64,000 bases of DNA from DASWJZ01 sp963814905 (lineage in GTDB: Bacteria > Pseudomonadota > Alphaproteobacteria > Rhizobiales > Afifellaceae), in the NCBI GenBank assembly GCA_963814905.1, contig CAWFEM010000001.1, positions 62,001 through 126,000 of the forward strand, read 5' to 3'. This document shows positions 27,527-37,547 of the stretch, one piece after another (position 1 is the stretch's first letter; the number at the start of each line of letters is the position of its first letter). The translations under genes and the position numbers were made by a program. The notes under the pieces are model-generated. The model had not been told where the DNA came from. It did not search any database and saw nothing but the letters and a program-made list of their open reading frames with translations.

Positions 27527-29948
27527 TTAGGCGTGCAGCCCGAGCCTCTCAGCCGCCTCCCAGGTGCGCCAGGAATCGTGCGGCATCTGGATATGGGTCG
27601 AGCCGAGGAACGTGAAGGCATCGTTCACCGCGTTGGAAAAACACGGCACGCCACCGACATTCGGGCTCTCGCCCACGCCCTTGGCGCCGATCGGATGATG
27701 CGGCGAGGGAACCGACGTCCAGTCGGTCTCCCATTTCGGCGTCTCCACCGCCGTCGGCAGAAAATAATCCTGAAGCGAGGCGGAGGTGATGTTGCCGATC
27801 TCGTCGTAGAAGAGCTCCTGCCCCATGGCGATGCCGAAGGCTTCGGTCAGCCCGCCGTGGATCTGCCCCTCGATGATCATCGGATTGATGCGCGTGCCGC
27901 AATCGTCGAGCGCGTAGAAGCGCCGGACGCTGGTCACGCCGGTATCGACGTCGATATCGACGACGCAGATATAGGCGCCGTAAGGGAAGGTGAAGTTCGG
28001 CGGATCGTAATAGTTCACCGCCTCAAGCCCCGGCTCCATGCCAGCAGGCACCTCGTGATAGGCCGCCCAGGCAAGCTCCGTCATGGTCTTGAAGCGCTCC
28101 GGATTGCCCTTCACGCGGAAGCGGTCGACGTCCCATTCCAGATCGTCGTCATGCACTTCGAGCATGTAGGCGGCGATCATCTGCGCCTTCGCCTTGATCT
28201 TGCGGCAGGCCATGGCGGTCGCCGCGCCCGACACGGGCGTGGAGCGCGAACCGTAGGTGCCGAGGCCGTAAGGCGCTGTGTCGGTGTTGCCCTCCTCCAC
28301 GGTGATGCCGTCGGCGGCGATGCCAAGCTCCGTCGCGATGATCTGCGCGTAGGTGGTCTCGTGCCCCTGCCCCTGGCTCTTGGTGCCAAGCCGGCAGATG
28401 CCGGTGCCGGTCGGATGGATGCGGATCTCGGCAGAATCGAACATGGCGATGCCGAGAATGTCGCAGGCGCGCGACGGGCCGGCGCCGACGATCTCGGTGA
28501 AGAAGGCAACGCCGATCCCCATCAGCTCGCGCGTGTCGCCGCGCTTGAAGGCCTCCTGCTTGGCCTTCTGCTCGGCACGGAGCTTCTTGTAGTCCACCGT
28601 CTCCATCGCTTTCTTGAAGGCGGTCTGATAGTCGCCGGAATCGTATTCCCAGCCGAACGCCGAGGTGTAGGGGAATTGCTCGGCTTTAATGAGATTCTTC
28701 ATCCTGAGCTCGGCCGGATCCATGCCGAGCTTCGCCGCCAGGATGTCGATGGCGCGCTCGATCAGATAGGCGGCCTCGGTGACGCGGAACGAGCAGCGAT
28801 AGGCGACGCCGCCCGGCGCCTTGTTGGTGTAGACGCCGTCGACCAGGCAATAGGCCGCCGGAATGTCGTACGAGCCCGACACGATCGAGAAGAGCCCGGC
28901 CGGCCACTTGGTCGCGTTGGCGCAGGAATCGAAGGCGCCGTGATCGGCGATCGTGTAGCAGCGAAGCGCCGGTGATGCGGCCGTCCTTGGTGGCGGCAAG
29001 CTCCGCCGTCATGTGGAAGTCGCGGGCGAACGCCGTGGACGACAGGTTCTCGATCCTGTCCTCCACCCATTTCACCGGACGACCGGTGACGATCGAGGCG
29101 ACGATGGCGCAGATATAGCCGGAATAGGCGCCGACCTTGTTGCCGAAGCCGCCGCCGATATCGGGCGCAATCACGTGGATCTTGTGCTCCGGAATCGTCG
29201 AGATCAGCGAGCCTACGGTGCGGATCACGTGCGGCGCCTGGAACGTCCCCCACAGCGTCAGATCGCCGGTGATCTTGTCGAACGAGGCGACGCACTGGCA
29301 GGTCTCCAGCGGGCACGGATGCACGCGCGGGTATTGGATGAACTCCTTGATCGTGACCTCGGCCTTGTCGAAGGCCGCATCGGCCGCCGCCTTGTCGCCG
29401 GCCTCCCAGGAGAAGATGTGGTTTGGATGCTTGCGAGGACCGTGCGCACCCTCCTTCTTGTCCTTGATGTCCTCGCGGATCACCGGTGCGTTCGCGTCCA
29501 TCGCTTTCAACGGATCGACGTTCACCGGAAGCGCGTCATAGTCGACCTCGACCAGTTCCACCGCGTCGGCCGCCGCCTGGCGGTTCTCCGCGATCACGAA
29601 GGCGACCTCCTGGTTCTGGAAGAGCACCTTGCCGTCGGCGAGCACCATCTGCACGTCGCCGGCTAAGGTCGGCATCCAGGCGAGGTTGACGGTCTTCAGC
29701 GTCTCCGCGGTAATCACCGCGACGACGCCCGGCACCTTCTCCGCCTTCGACGTGTCGATGCTCTTCACCACCGCATGCGCATAGGGGGAGCGAACGAGGT
29801 CGCCGTAGAGCATGCCGGGGAGGTTCAAATCGTCGACATAATTGCCCTTGCCCTGCGTGAAGCGGACGTCCTCGACGCGCTTCCGCTTGCATCCAATGCC
29901 CTGCAGCTTCTCGGCGCGGGCTTCGGAGGTTTCCGTCACGGCGTTCAT
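27527..29948 (-). pseudogene. coxL: CoxL, large subunit of form I aerobic CO dehydrogenase, with one-base frameshift (possible sequence error)
   Basis: The N-terminal 327 residues from ATG 29948 end at KDGRITG; the rest (LRCYTIADHGAFD onward) is in another frame. Deleting one C at 28967 gives one chain of about 806 residues, the size of Oligotropha CoxL (809). The form I signature AYRCSFR then falls at 382-388 with the copper-ligand Cys at 385, and KGVGES near the C-terminus carries the active-site Glu. The enzyme oxidises CO to CO2 with a Cu-S-Mo centre and passes electrons to quinones. Its start overlaps the coxS stop (29945-29948). All downstream sequence is well kept, so a working enzyme in the organism is likely if the base is an error. 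Confidence 0.93.
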
Positions 29949-30445
29949 TCTGCCGCCTCCTTCATTTCGCCGCCGGCCATCTCGGCCGCGGCGGCTGAAA
30001 TCGCCTTCACGATGTTCTGATATCCGGTGCAGCGGCAGAGGTTGCCGCTGATACCCATCCGGATCTCCTCTTCCGTCGGGTTCGGGTTCTCCTTCAGGAG
30101 CCGATAGGCGCGGGTGATCATGCCCGGCGTGCAGAAGCCGCATTGCAGGCCGTGATGCTCACGGAAGGCGTTCTGCAGCGGGTGCAGCGTGCCGTCGGCC
30201 TGCGCCATTCCTTCGATCGTCAGCACGTCTGCGCCGTCTGCCTGTATCGCGAAGACGGTGCACGACTTCACCGACTTTCCGTCGAGATCGACGGTGCAGG
30301 CGCCGCAATGCGTGGTTTCACAGCCGATATGCGGGCCGGTCAGTTTCAAGTCGTCGCGCAGCAGGTGGATCAGCAGCGTGCGCGGCTCCACCAGCGCTTC
30401 GATCGGCTTGCCGTTCAGCGTGAGCGCGATTTGCGTCTTGGCCAT
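29945..30445 (-). CDS. coxS: CoxS, iron-sulfur small subunit of CO dehydrogenase
   Basis: 166 residues. The N-terminal plant-type [2Fe-2S] cluster ligands are C42, C47, C50 and C62 (GCETTHCGAC, KSC); the C-terminal helical [2Fe-2S] ligands are C102, C105, C137 and C139 (QCGFCTPG, LCRCTG). Positions are the same as in Oligotropha CoxS. The subunit carries electrons from the Mo site in CoxL to FAD in CoxM. ATGA overlap with coxL and an 11-base gap to coxM show a tight M-S-L operon. Confidence 0.97.
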   Translation of the reverse strand: MAKTQIALTLNGKPIEALVEPRTLLIHLLRDDLKLTGPHIGCETTHCGACTVDLDGKSVKSCTVFAIQADGADVLTIEGMAQADGTLHPLQNAFREHHGLQCGFCTPGMITRAYRLLKENPNPTEEEIRMGISGNLCRCTGYQNIVKAISAAAAEMAGGEMKEAAE

Positions 30446-30456
30446 GGTCTTCTCCC

Positions 30457-31320
30457 TCAGGCTGCGCGGGCTTTGGCGCTTGCGAGCGCGCGGGCGAGCA
30501 TCACGCCGGCCATCTTGGTGCGATATTGCGGCGTGCCGCGGCGGTCGGAGGCAGGCTCGGTGATCGCCTCGGCAGCGGCGACTGCTTTCTTCACGGTGTC
30601 GGCGTCAAGCGCCGAGCCGGCGACGATCTTTCCCGCCTCCTCCGCGAAGAGCGGCCTGTCGGCGACGTTGGTGAGGCCGATCGCGCACGTGCCCACCTTG
30701 CCGCCTTCCCACGTCAGCACGACCGCGGCGGCGGCGGTGGCGTAGTCGCCGACCTTCCGCTTCAGCTTCATATAGGAATAGCCGTGCTTGGCGGGGGGAG
30801 CCGGAATGCGAATTGCCGAGACGATCTCACCGGGCTTCAGCAAGGTCACGTAGGTGCCTTCATAGAAGCTCCGTGCCGCGACTTTGCGCACGCCGGACTT
30901 CCCGGTCAGCTCGTAGGTCGCGTCGAGCGCCATCATCACGGCCGGCATGTCGTTGCCGGGGTCGCCGTTGGCGACATTGCCGCCGAGCGTACCGAGATAG
31001 CGCACCTGCGGGTCGGCGATCTGGTGCGCCGCCTCCGCCAGGATCGGCACCTTCGACGTGAGCAGTTCGGAGACGATCACCTCGTGCTGCGTCACGCCCG
31101 CGCCGATCACGACGTCGCCGCCGTCGGCGCGGATCGCCTTCAGATCGGCGATACCGCCGAGATCGACGAGATGCGACGGCGCCGCAAGTCTCAGCTTCAT
31201 CAGCGGAATCAGGCTGTGACCGCCGCCGAGCGGCCGCGCATCCTCACCGAGATCGGCGAGAAGGGCGACGGCTTCGGTGACGGATTTCGGGCGATGGTAG
31301 GCGAATGCGCCTGGGATCAT
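30457..31320 (-). CDS. coxM: CoxM, FAD-binding medium subunit of CO dehydrogenase
   Basis: 287 residues, the same size as Oligotropha CoxM (288). FAD pyrophosphate-binding motifs are GGGHSLIPLMKLRLA at 32-46 and TLGGNVANGDPGNDMPAV near 110-127. C-terminal CO_deh_flav_C part has RRGTPQYRTKMAGVML. It receives electrons from CoxS and hands them to the quinone pool. First structural gene of the enzyme; a 281-base region separates it from coxC upstream. Confidence 0.96.
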   Translation of the reverse strand: MIPGAFAYHRPKSVTEAVALLADLGEDARPLGGGHSLIPLMKLRLAAPSHLVDLGGIADLKAIRADGGDVVIGAGVTQHEVIVSELLTSKVPILAEAAHQIADPQVRYLGTLGGNVANGDPGNDMPAVMMALDATYELTGKSGVRKVAARSFYEGTYVTLLKPGEIVSAIRIPAPPAKHGYSYMKLKRKVGDYATAAAAVVLTWEGGKVGTCAIGLTNVADRPLFAEEAGKIVAGSALDADTVKKAVAAAEAITEPASDRRGTPQYRTKMAGVMLARALASAKARAA

Positions 31321-31477
31321 GGTTTCCTCCGGCGGCGGCGCGCCCGCCTCGGATCTCCGCCCGAGGCATGCGTGCGGCGCATCTTCTTGATGGTCCGGAC
31401 CTTTAGGATTGCGTGGTTTCGCGGTGCAGCATCAATCGGGCATGCACGAGCCGTGTCGCCTCGGCACGAAATGCAGG

Positions 31478-31499
31478 TGACGCTGCACGAACTGCGTCA
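31478..31499. promoter_or_regulatory. Inverted repeat upstream of coxM, candidate regulator site
   Basis: TGACGC (31478-31483) and GCGTCA (31494-31499) with a 10-base spacer lie about 160 bases upstream of coxM, in the 281-base coxC-coxM gap (31321-31601). The CoxC-like protein has a LytTR DNA-binding domain and could bind here, but LytTR sites are usually direct repeats, so the link is weak. Confidence 0.3.
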
Positions 31500-31601
31500 G
31501 GACCGCTGACATAGAAAGCGCAAAGGCCGGGAAACCGGGCGAATCGTGAGCGCGGCGCGGCGGCCGTCTCTCGCTTGTTGCGGTCGCGAAGAAGTGGTGA
31601 C

Positions 31602-32837
31602 TCAGGCCGTCGTCGCCGCCCGCGGGCCGAGCCCGAGCTGCGTCTTCAGCCCGCCGAACCGGCTGCGGCTGACCGGCACGACGTAAGGATCGTGTCCGGA
31701 AAGCTCGATCAGCCCGTGGTCGCCGCTGCGCTTCAATCCGACGACGCGCTCCAGATTCACGATGTGGCTGCGGTGGACGCGCACGAAGTGCGCGTGATCG
31801 AGCCGCGCCTCCACTTCGCCGATGGGGAGCGGGCAGAAGAGCTTCGATGTGCCGTCGAAGACGGTCGTGTAATGCGCGTTGGCATGGATGGCGACGATGT
31901 CGCGCGCGGCGAGGAAATGCGTCGCGCCGTCCCTGAGGATGGGGAGGAGGCGTGCCGGCGTTGTCTGCAACGCGGTCGTAGGGTCGGCAACGCCATTGCC
32001 GTTCGCAAGCGCCGCGGCCAACGGATGCGTGTTGGCGGCTTCAGCCGGCATTTCGTCGTAGCTCGCGCCGTTCGACGCCGGCACCGGCTCGGCGCGCGCC
32101 TGCGCCGGCGCGGCGACCGGCGCCGAGGCTTGAGCGCGGCGTTCCGGAACGAGCGTCAGCAAAAAGATGCCGGAGACCGCGAAAGCGACGACGGCGACGA
32201 CGATGGCCAGCAGATCGGTGGAAAGCGCTGGCGCGTCCACCAGGACCTCGGCGTGCGGCGTGATCGTGAGACCGGCCATGGCGGTATAGTGCATGCCGGA
32301 AATCGCGCAGCCGAGCACGACCGCGGAAAGGACGTGCGGCGGCGTGCCCTGCCCGCCTCCGGCGAGGTAGAGCGCCAGGCCCGACGCGGCGATGGCGATC
32401 GCGACGCTCGCCGCGACAAGCGCCGGCGCGTGCGTCATATGTGCGCTCGCGTGCAGCGCCCACATGCCGATGTAGTGCATCGAGACGATGCCGAGGCCCA
32501 TGAAAACCGCCGACGCGGCAAGGCGCGGCGGCGTCAGCGGACCGGCGCTCGCGGCAAAGACTGCCGCGCCGACGACGATAACGCAGACGAGGAACGAGAG
32601 AAGCGTCGGCAGCACCAGATAGTCGACCGGGAACGGCAGGCGCACGGCCAGCATGCCGACGAAATGCATGGCCCAGATCGCAACCGCGAGAGACAGCGCC
32701 GCCGCGGCGAGGAGCATGCGCCTGCGTACGCCGGCCGCCTCGGCGACCTGCACCGCCAAGCTCAGGCCCACATAGGCGCCCTGTATCGCCACGATGACCG
32801 ACAGCGTGACGAGCCAAGGCTCGTGCGAAATCGGCAT
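31602..32837 (-). CDS. coxC: CoxC-like membrane sensor: MHYT domain plus LytTR DNA-binding domain
   Basis: 411 residues. About seven membrane helices in residues 1-235 carry the three MHYT-type motifs MHFVGM, MHYIGM and MHYTAM, thought to bind copper and sense a diatomic gas such as CO, O2 or NO. After a linker rich in Ala/Pro (about 240-300), the C-terminal LytTR domain (HFVRVHRSHIVNLERVVGLK) binds DNA. This exact pairing is known for CoxC and CoxH of Oligotropha. Position just upstream of coxM supports coxC and a role in CO-dependent control of the cluster. Confidence 0.92.
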   Translation of the reverse strand: MPISHEPWLVTLSVIVAIQGAYVGLSLAVQVAEAAGVRRRMLLAAAALSLAVAIWAMHFVGMLAVRLPFPVDYLVLPTLLSFLVCVIVVGAAVFAASAGPLTPPRLAASAVFMGLGIVSMHYIGMWALHASAHMTHAPALVAASVAIAIAASGLALYLAGGGQGTPPHVLSAVVLGCAISGMHYTAMAGLTITPHAEVLVDAPALSTDLLAIVVAVVAFAVSGIFLLTLVPERRAQASAPVAAPAQARAEPVPASNGASYDEMPAEAANTHPLAAALANGNGVADPTTALQTTPARLLPILRDGATHFLAARDIVAIHANAHYTTVFDGTSKLFCPLPIGEVEARLDHAHFVRVHRSHIVNLERVVGLKRSGDHGLIELSGHDPYVVPVSRSRFGGLKTQLGLGPRAATTA

Positions 32838-32930
32838 CCAATTCCTCCCGGCGCAATTATTCGCGCTGGCGCGGAGATTGTAAATCGAATTGGCGGCGCC
32901 GCCGATCCGCGAAGCGCGGGATACCCGGAC

Positions 32931-34358
32931 TTACGCCAGCTTCACCATGACGTGCCGGGCGACGGTGTAGTCCTCCAGCGCATAGACGGAGAGGTCCTTA
33001 CCGTATCCCGACTGCTTGAAGCCGCCATGCGGCATCTCGCTGGTCAGGTTGAAATGGCAATTGACCCAGGTGCAGCCATACTGGAGCCGCGCCGCGACCG
33101 CCATCGCGCGGCCCACGTCCTTAGTCCAGACGGACGAGGCGAGGCCGTAGTCGGAATCGTTTGCCCATTGGACCGCCTTCTCCACATCGTCGAACGGCGT
33201 GACGGAGACGACCGGGCCAAAAACTTCGCGGCGGACGATCTCGTCGGCCTGCCTGGCGCCGGCGACGACGGTCGGCTCGTAGAAGAAGCCCTTGCCCTTC
33301 CCCGCCTTGCCGCCGGTCGCGACCTCGACGTGCTTCAGCTTCTGTGCACGTTCCACGAAACCGGAAACGCGCTCGCGCTGGCGCGCGGAGATGAGCGGGC
33401 CGATCTCGTTCTGCGAATCGTCGGCCTTGGCAAAGCGGATCGACGAGGCGGCGGAGGCGAGGCCGGCGACGAGCTTCTCGTAGACCTTCTTGCCGGCATA
33501 GACGCGCGAGGCAGCGGTGCAATCCTGCCCGGCATTATAGAAAGAGAACGCCTTCAGGCCGGAGACGACGGCATCGATATCGGCGTCATCGAAGACGATG
33601 ACGGGCGCCTTGCCGCCAAGCTCAAGATGCGTGCGCTTGATCGACTTCGAGGCGGCCTGGAGCACCTTCTGCCCGGTCGCGATCGAGCCGGTCAGCGAGA
33701 GCATGGCGACGCCCGGATGGTTGATGAGCGCGTCGCCGGTCGTTGCCCCACGCCCGACCACGACGTTGAAGACGCCTTCCGGATAGATATCGGCGACCAA
33801 TGTGGCGAGCTTCAGCGTCGTGAGCGGCGTCATTTCGGAGGGCTTCAGCACCATCGTGTTGCCGGCCATCAGCGCCGGGCCGATCTTCCACATCGCCATC
33901 ATCAGCGGGTAGTTCCATGGCGTGATGGAGCCGACGACGCCGACCGGATCGCGGCGGATCATGGAGGTGAAGCCCGGCATGTATTCCGCTGCCGCACTTC
34001 CCGGCATCACGCGCCCGGCGCCGGCGAAGAAGCGCAGGCAATCGACGATCGCCGGCATCTCGTCGCCCTTCACAGCGTGCACCGGCTTCCCGCAATTCTG
34101 CGCTTCAAGCGCGGCGAAGTCGTCGCCCTCCGCCTCGATCCGGTCGGCGAGCTTGAACATCAGCGCGGCGCGCTCACCCGGCGTCGTCCGCGACCAGCCG
34201 GCAAAGGCCTTCGTCGCCGCGGCGACGGCCTGGTACACCTGCTCGGGCGAAGCCTCCTTGAGGTTGACGATCTTCGCGCCGGTCTTCGGATTGATCACCG
34301 GCTCGGCATCGCCCTTTCCCTTGGCGAATTTCGATCCGATCAGCATTTCGGTGTGCAT
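32931..34358 (-). CDS. Aldehyde dehydrogenase, aminobutyraldehyde/betaine-aldehyde type
   Basis: 475 residues; strong ribosome site (AGGAGGAG) before ATG 34358. Catalytic residues are Glu in THLELGGKAP and Cys in NAGQDCTAASR; SITPWNYPLMMAMWKIGPAL is the NAD-binding loop. The sequence resembles gamma-aminobutyraldehyde dehydrogenase (PatD/YdcW). It is the last gene after four polyamine-type ABC genes, an order like E. coli ydcSTUV-patD, and so probably oxidises an aminoaldehyde made from imported putrescine or a relative to the corresponding acid. It starts 11 bases after the permease gene ends. Confidence 0.93.
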   Translation of the reverse strand: MHTEMLIGSKFAKGKGDAEPVINPKTGAKIVNLKEASPEQVYQAVAAATKAFAGWSRTTPGERAALMFKLADRIEAEGDDFAALEAQNCGKPVHAVKGDEMPAIVDCLRFFAGAGRVMPGSAAAEYMPGFTSMIRRDPVGVVGSITPWNYPLMMAMWKIGPALMAGNTMVLKPSEMTPLTTLKLATLVADIYPEGVFNVVVGRGATTGDALINHPGVAMLSLTGSIATGQKVLQAASKSIKRTHLELGGKAPVIVFDDADIDAVVSGLKAFSFYNAGQDCTAASRVYAGKKVYEKLVAGLASAASSIRFAKADDSQNEIGPLISARQRERVSGFVERAQKLKHVEVATGGKAGKGKGFFYEPTVVAGARQADEIVRREVFGPVVSVTPFDDVEKAVQWANDSDYGLASSVWTKDVGRAMAVAARLQYGCTWVNCHFNLTSEMPHGGFKQSGYGKDLSVYALEDYTVARHVMVKLA

Positions 34359-34369
34359 TTCCGCTCCTC

Positions 34370-35179
34370 CTATTTGCCTGTGCCGGCGACGTGCTCGCCC
34401 TCGCGCGTCAGATAGTAGGCGGCGAGAATCGGGACGAATGTCACGGCGATCACAAAGACGGCGACAACATTGGTGATGGGCCGCTGGCGCGGGCGGATGA
34501 GCTCGCTCAGCATCCAGATCGGCAGCGTGGTCTGTTGTCCGGCGGTGAAGGTTGTGACGATCACCTCGTCGAAGGACAACGCGAAGGCAAGCATCCCGCC
34601 GGCAAGGAGCGCGGTCGCGAGACTGGGCAGGAGCACGTAGCGAAAGGTCTGGAAGCCATCGGCGCCGAGATCCATCGACGCCTCCACGAGCGAGCCGGAG
34701 GTGCGGCGGAGGCGCGCGACGGCGTTGTTATAGACGACAACAACGCAGAAGGTCGCGTGGCCGAGCACGATCGTCCAGAACGAGAAGGGGATATCGGCGA
34801 GCGCGAAGGCGGAGCGCAACGAAATGCCGGTGATGATGCCGGGAAGCGCGATCGGCAGGATGAGAAGAAGCGAGATCGCCTCGCGGCCGAAAAAGCGCGT
34901 GCGCGCGACCGCGGCGGCGGCAAGCGTGCCGAGAAAAAGCGCGACAAGCGTCGATATCGCGGCGACGCGGACGCTCAGGAGCAGCGCGTCCCAGATGTCC
35001 TGCCGCCCCCAGGCGATCGCGAACCAGCGCAGCGTGTAGCCGGGCGGCGGGAACTGGTAGCTCTTGTCCTCCGTGGTGAAGGCGTAGAGCAGGATCAGCG
35101 CCAGCGGCAGATGCAGGAAGAGCAGCCCCGCCGCCGCGGCGATCTTCAAGGTGCGGGGCGCGCGCGGGCCGTCAGCCAT
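34370..35179 (-). CDS. Polyamine-type ABC transporter permease (PotC/YdcV-like)
   Basis: 269 residues, six membrane segments. The EAA loop reads EASMDLGADGFQTFRYVLLPSL, with the conserved Gly; this is where the ATPase docks. PotC-like family (BPD_transp_1). A family 2 palindromic repeat lies in the 158-base gap to the previous permease gene. Works as a heterodimer with 35338-36294. Confidence 0.93.
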   Translation of the reverse strand: MADGPRAPRTLKIAAAAGLLFLHLPLALILLYAFTTEDKSYQFPPPGYTLRWFAIAWGRQDIWDALLLSVRVAAISTLVALFLGTLAAAAVARTRFFGREAISLLLILPIALPGIITGISLRSAFALADIPFSFWTIVLGHATFCVVVVYNNAVARLRRTSGSLVEASMDLGADGFQTFRYVLLPSLATALLAGGMLAFALSFDEVIVTTFTAGQQTTLPIWMLSELIRPRQRPITNVVAVFVIAVTFVPILAAYYLTREGEHVAGTGK

Positions 35180-35217
35180 GGCAGCGCCCGGGGAAGCGTC
35201 TCGGCCATTTCAAACCT

Positions 35218-35318
35218 GTCGTCATGCCCGGACTTGATCCGGGCATCCACTCCGGTCCGCCCGCGGCGGAAGCGACGGTCACGGAATGGATTGCCGAGTC
35301 GAGCCCGGCAATGACGAC
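35218..35318. repeat. Palindromic repeat family 2, copy B (between two permease genes)
   Basis: 101 bases, ends GTCGTCAT and ATGACGAC. Compared in the reverse orientation it matches 27245-27345 closely at both ends; only the middle 25 or so bases differ. The half-element hairpins GCCCGGACTTGATCCGGGC and TTGCCGAGTCGAGCCCGGCAA are kept. Located inside an operon, as is copy A. Confidence 0.85.
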
Positions 35319-35337
35319 AAGGTTGGGGGCCCAGCGA

Positions 35338-36290
<953 letters not shown>

Positions 36291-36294
<4 letters not shown>

Positions 36295-37313
36295 TCGGGC
36301 GCCAATCGCTGCAGCGCTTCTTTGCGCCACGAAAGCGTGACCCGTTCGCCGGTTTGCGCGCCAAGCTCATCGGCGGGAACGACGACCCCGACCGGGGTGC
36401 CGTCGACGTCGACGATGATGCGGCTCACCGAGCCGTGGTACTGGATCGACGTGACCTTGCCCTCCGGATTGCTGCCGTCGAGGCGGCGGCCGTCCGGCAT
36501 GAAGATGCCCGGCGGACCGATGCGGATCGCTTCCGGCCTGACGCTTGTCCAGGCCTCGATCCCGCAATGGCGCTTGGAGAACGCGGGGTCGAAGACGTTG
36601 GACGAGCCGACGAAGTCGGCGACAAAACGCGTCCGCGGCTCCTCGTAGACCTCGCGCGGCGTGCCAAACTGGACGATGCGCCCTTCGCTGAAGATCGCCA
36701 GACGATCGGCCATCGACAGCGCCTCGGTCTGGTCGTGGGTGACGAAGACGAAGGTGATGCCGAGCTGCTGCTGCAGCGACTTCAGCTCCACCTGCATCGC
36801 CTCGCGGAGCTTCAGGTCGAGCGCACCGAGCGGCTCATCCAATAGAAGCACCTTCGGCTGGTTGACCAGCGCGCGCGCCAGCGCCACGCGCTGCCGCTGG
36901 CCGCCGGAGAGCTGCGCCGGCCGGCGCTTCTCCATTCCCTCCAGCTTCACCAGCGCCAGCGCCTCTTCCGCGCGCGCCAGCCATTCGTGCTTCGCCACGC
37001 CCTTCACCATCAGCCCGTAGCCGACGTTCTCCACCACGTTCATGTGGGGAAAGAGCGCGTAATCCTGGAACACCGTGTTGACGTTCCGCCGATAGGGCGG
37101 AACGCCTTCCGCGGTCGCCCCGAAAATCTCGATATGCCCGCTCGTCGGCTGCTCGAAGCCGGCAATCAATCTGAGGCACGTCGTCTTGCCGGAGCCGGAC
37201 GGCCCGAGCATGGCGAAGAACTCCCCTTCGGCGATCTCCAGCGACACGTCGTCGACGGCGCGGACGTTGCCGAAATGGCGCGAGACGTTCTGGAAGGTGA
37301 CGGCGGAGACCAT
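36291..37313 (-). CDS. Polyamine-type ABC transporter ATPase (PotA/YdcT-like)
   Basis: 340 residues: ABC domain with Walker A GPSGSGKTT, Q-loop TVFQDYALFPHM, signature LSGGQRQRVALARAL and Walker B VLLLDEPLGALDL, then a C-terminal TOBE domain from about 245 (ECTSVRPEAIRIGP-like region). Intact. It starts directly after repeat family 1 copy B and overlaps the permease start. Drives the ydcSTUV-like importer. Confidence 0.95.
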
Positions 37314-37354
37314 GGGCGAATCAAAAAGGGCGCAGTGCGTCGCACTTCCACCAT

Positions 37355-37501
37355 AACCTCCCCCTCGAGGGGAGGTCGAAACCGATAAGCGAAGCGCAGG
37401 CGGTTTCGGGAGGGGGGAGCGAGCCCGCAGCGTCCTCCCCCCTCCCGAAGCTTGCTTTCGCTGCGCTCGGCAAACTTCGACCTCCCCTCAAGGGGGAGGT
37501 T
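37355..37501. repeat. Palindromic repeat family 1, copy B (between binding-protein and ATPase genes)
   Basis: Outer stem 37355-37380 with 37476-37501 (25 of 26 paired). Middle stem TTCGGGAGGGGGG/CCCCCCTCCCGAA is the same as in copy A. Side arm 1 is GAAACCG/CGGTTTC, unlike copy A, and side arm 3 is CGAAGCTTGC/GCAAACTTCG (one mismatch), which resembles arm 1 of copy A. So framework stems are fixed while side arms vary as paired units. Confidence 0.85.
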
Positions 37502-37547
37502 GAGCTACCGAGCATGCGCGCGCGCATGTAGCCAGCGGTCCGGCGTT

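Noticed and set aside
27527..29948. Form II (putative) CO dehydrogenase or another xanthine-dehydrogenase-family enzyme
   Set aside because: The motif is AYRCSFR, not AYRGAGR, and coxC, coxD and coxE neighbours match form I clusters.
31575..34415. Plus-strand open frame of 946 codons opposite coxC and the aldehyde dehydrogenase
   Set aside because: It covers two conserved genes and their intergenic gap on the other strand, and its composition is typical of shadow frames in high-GC DNA.
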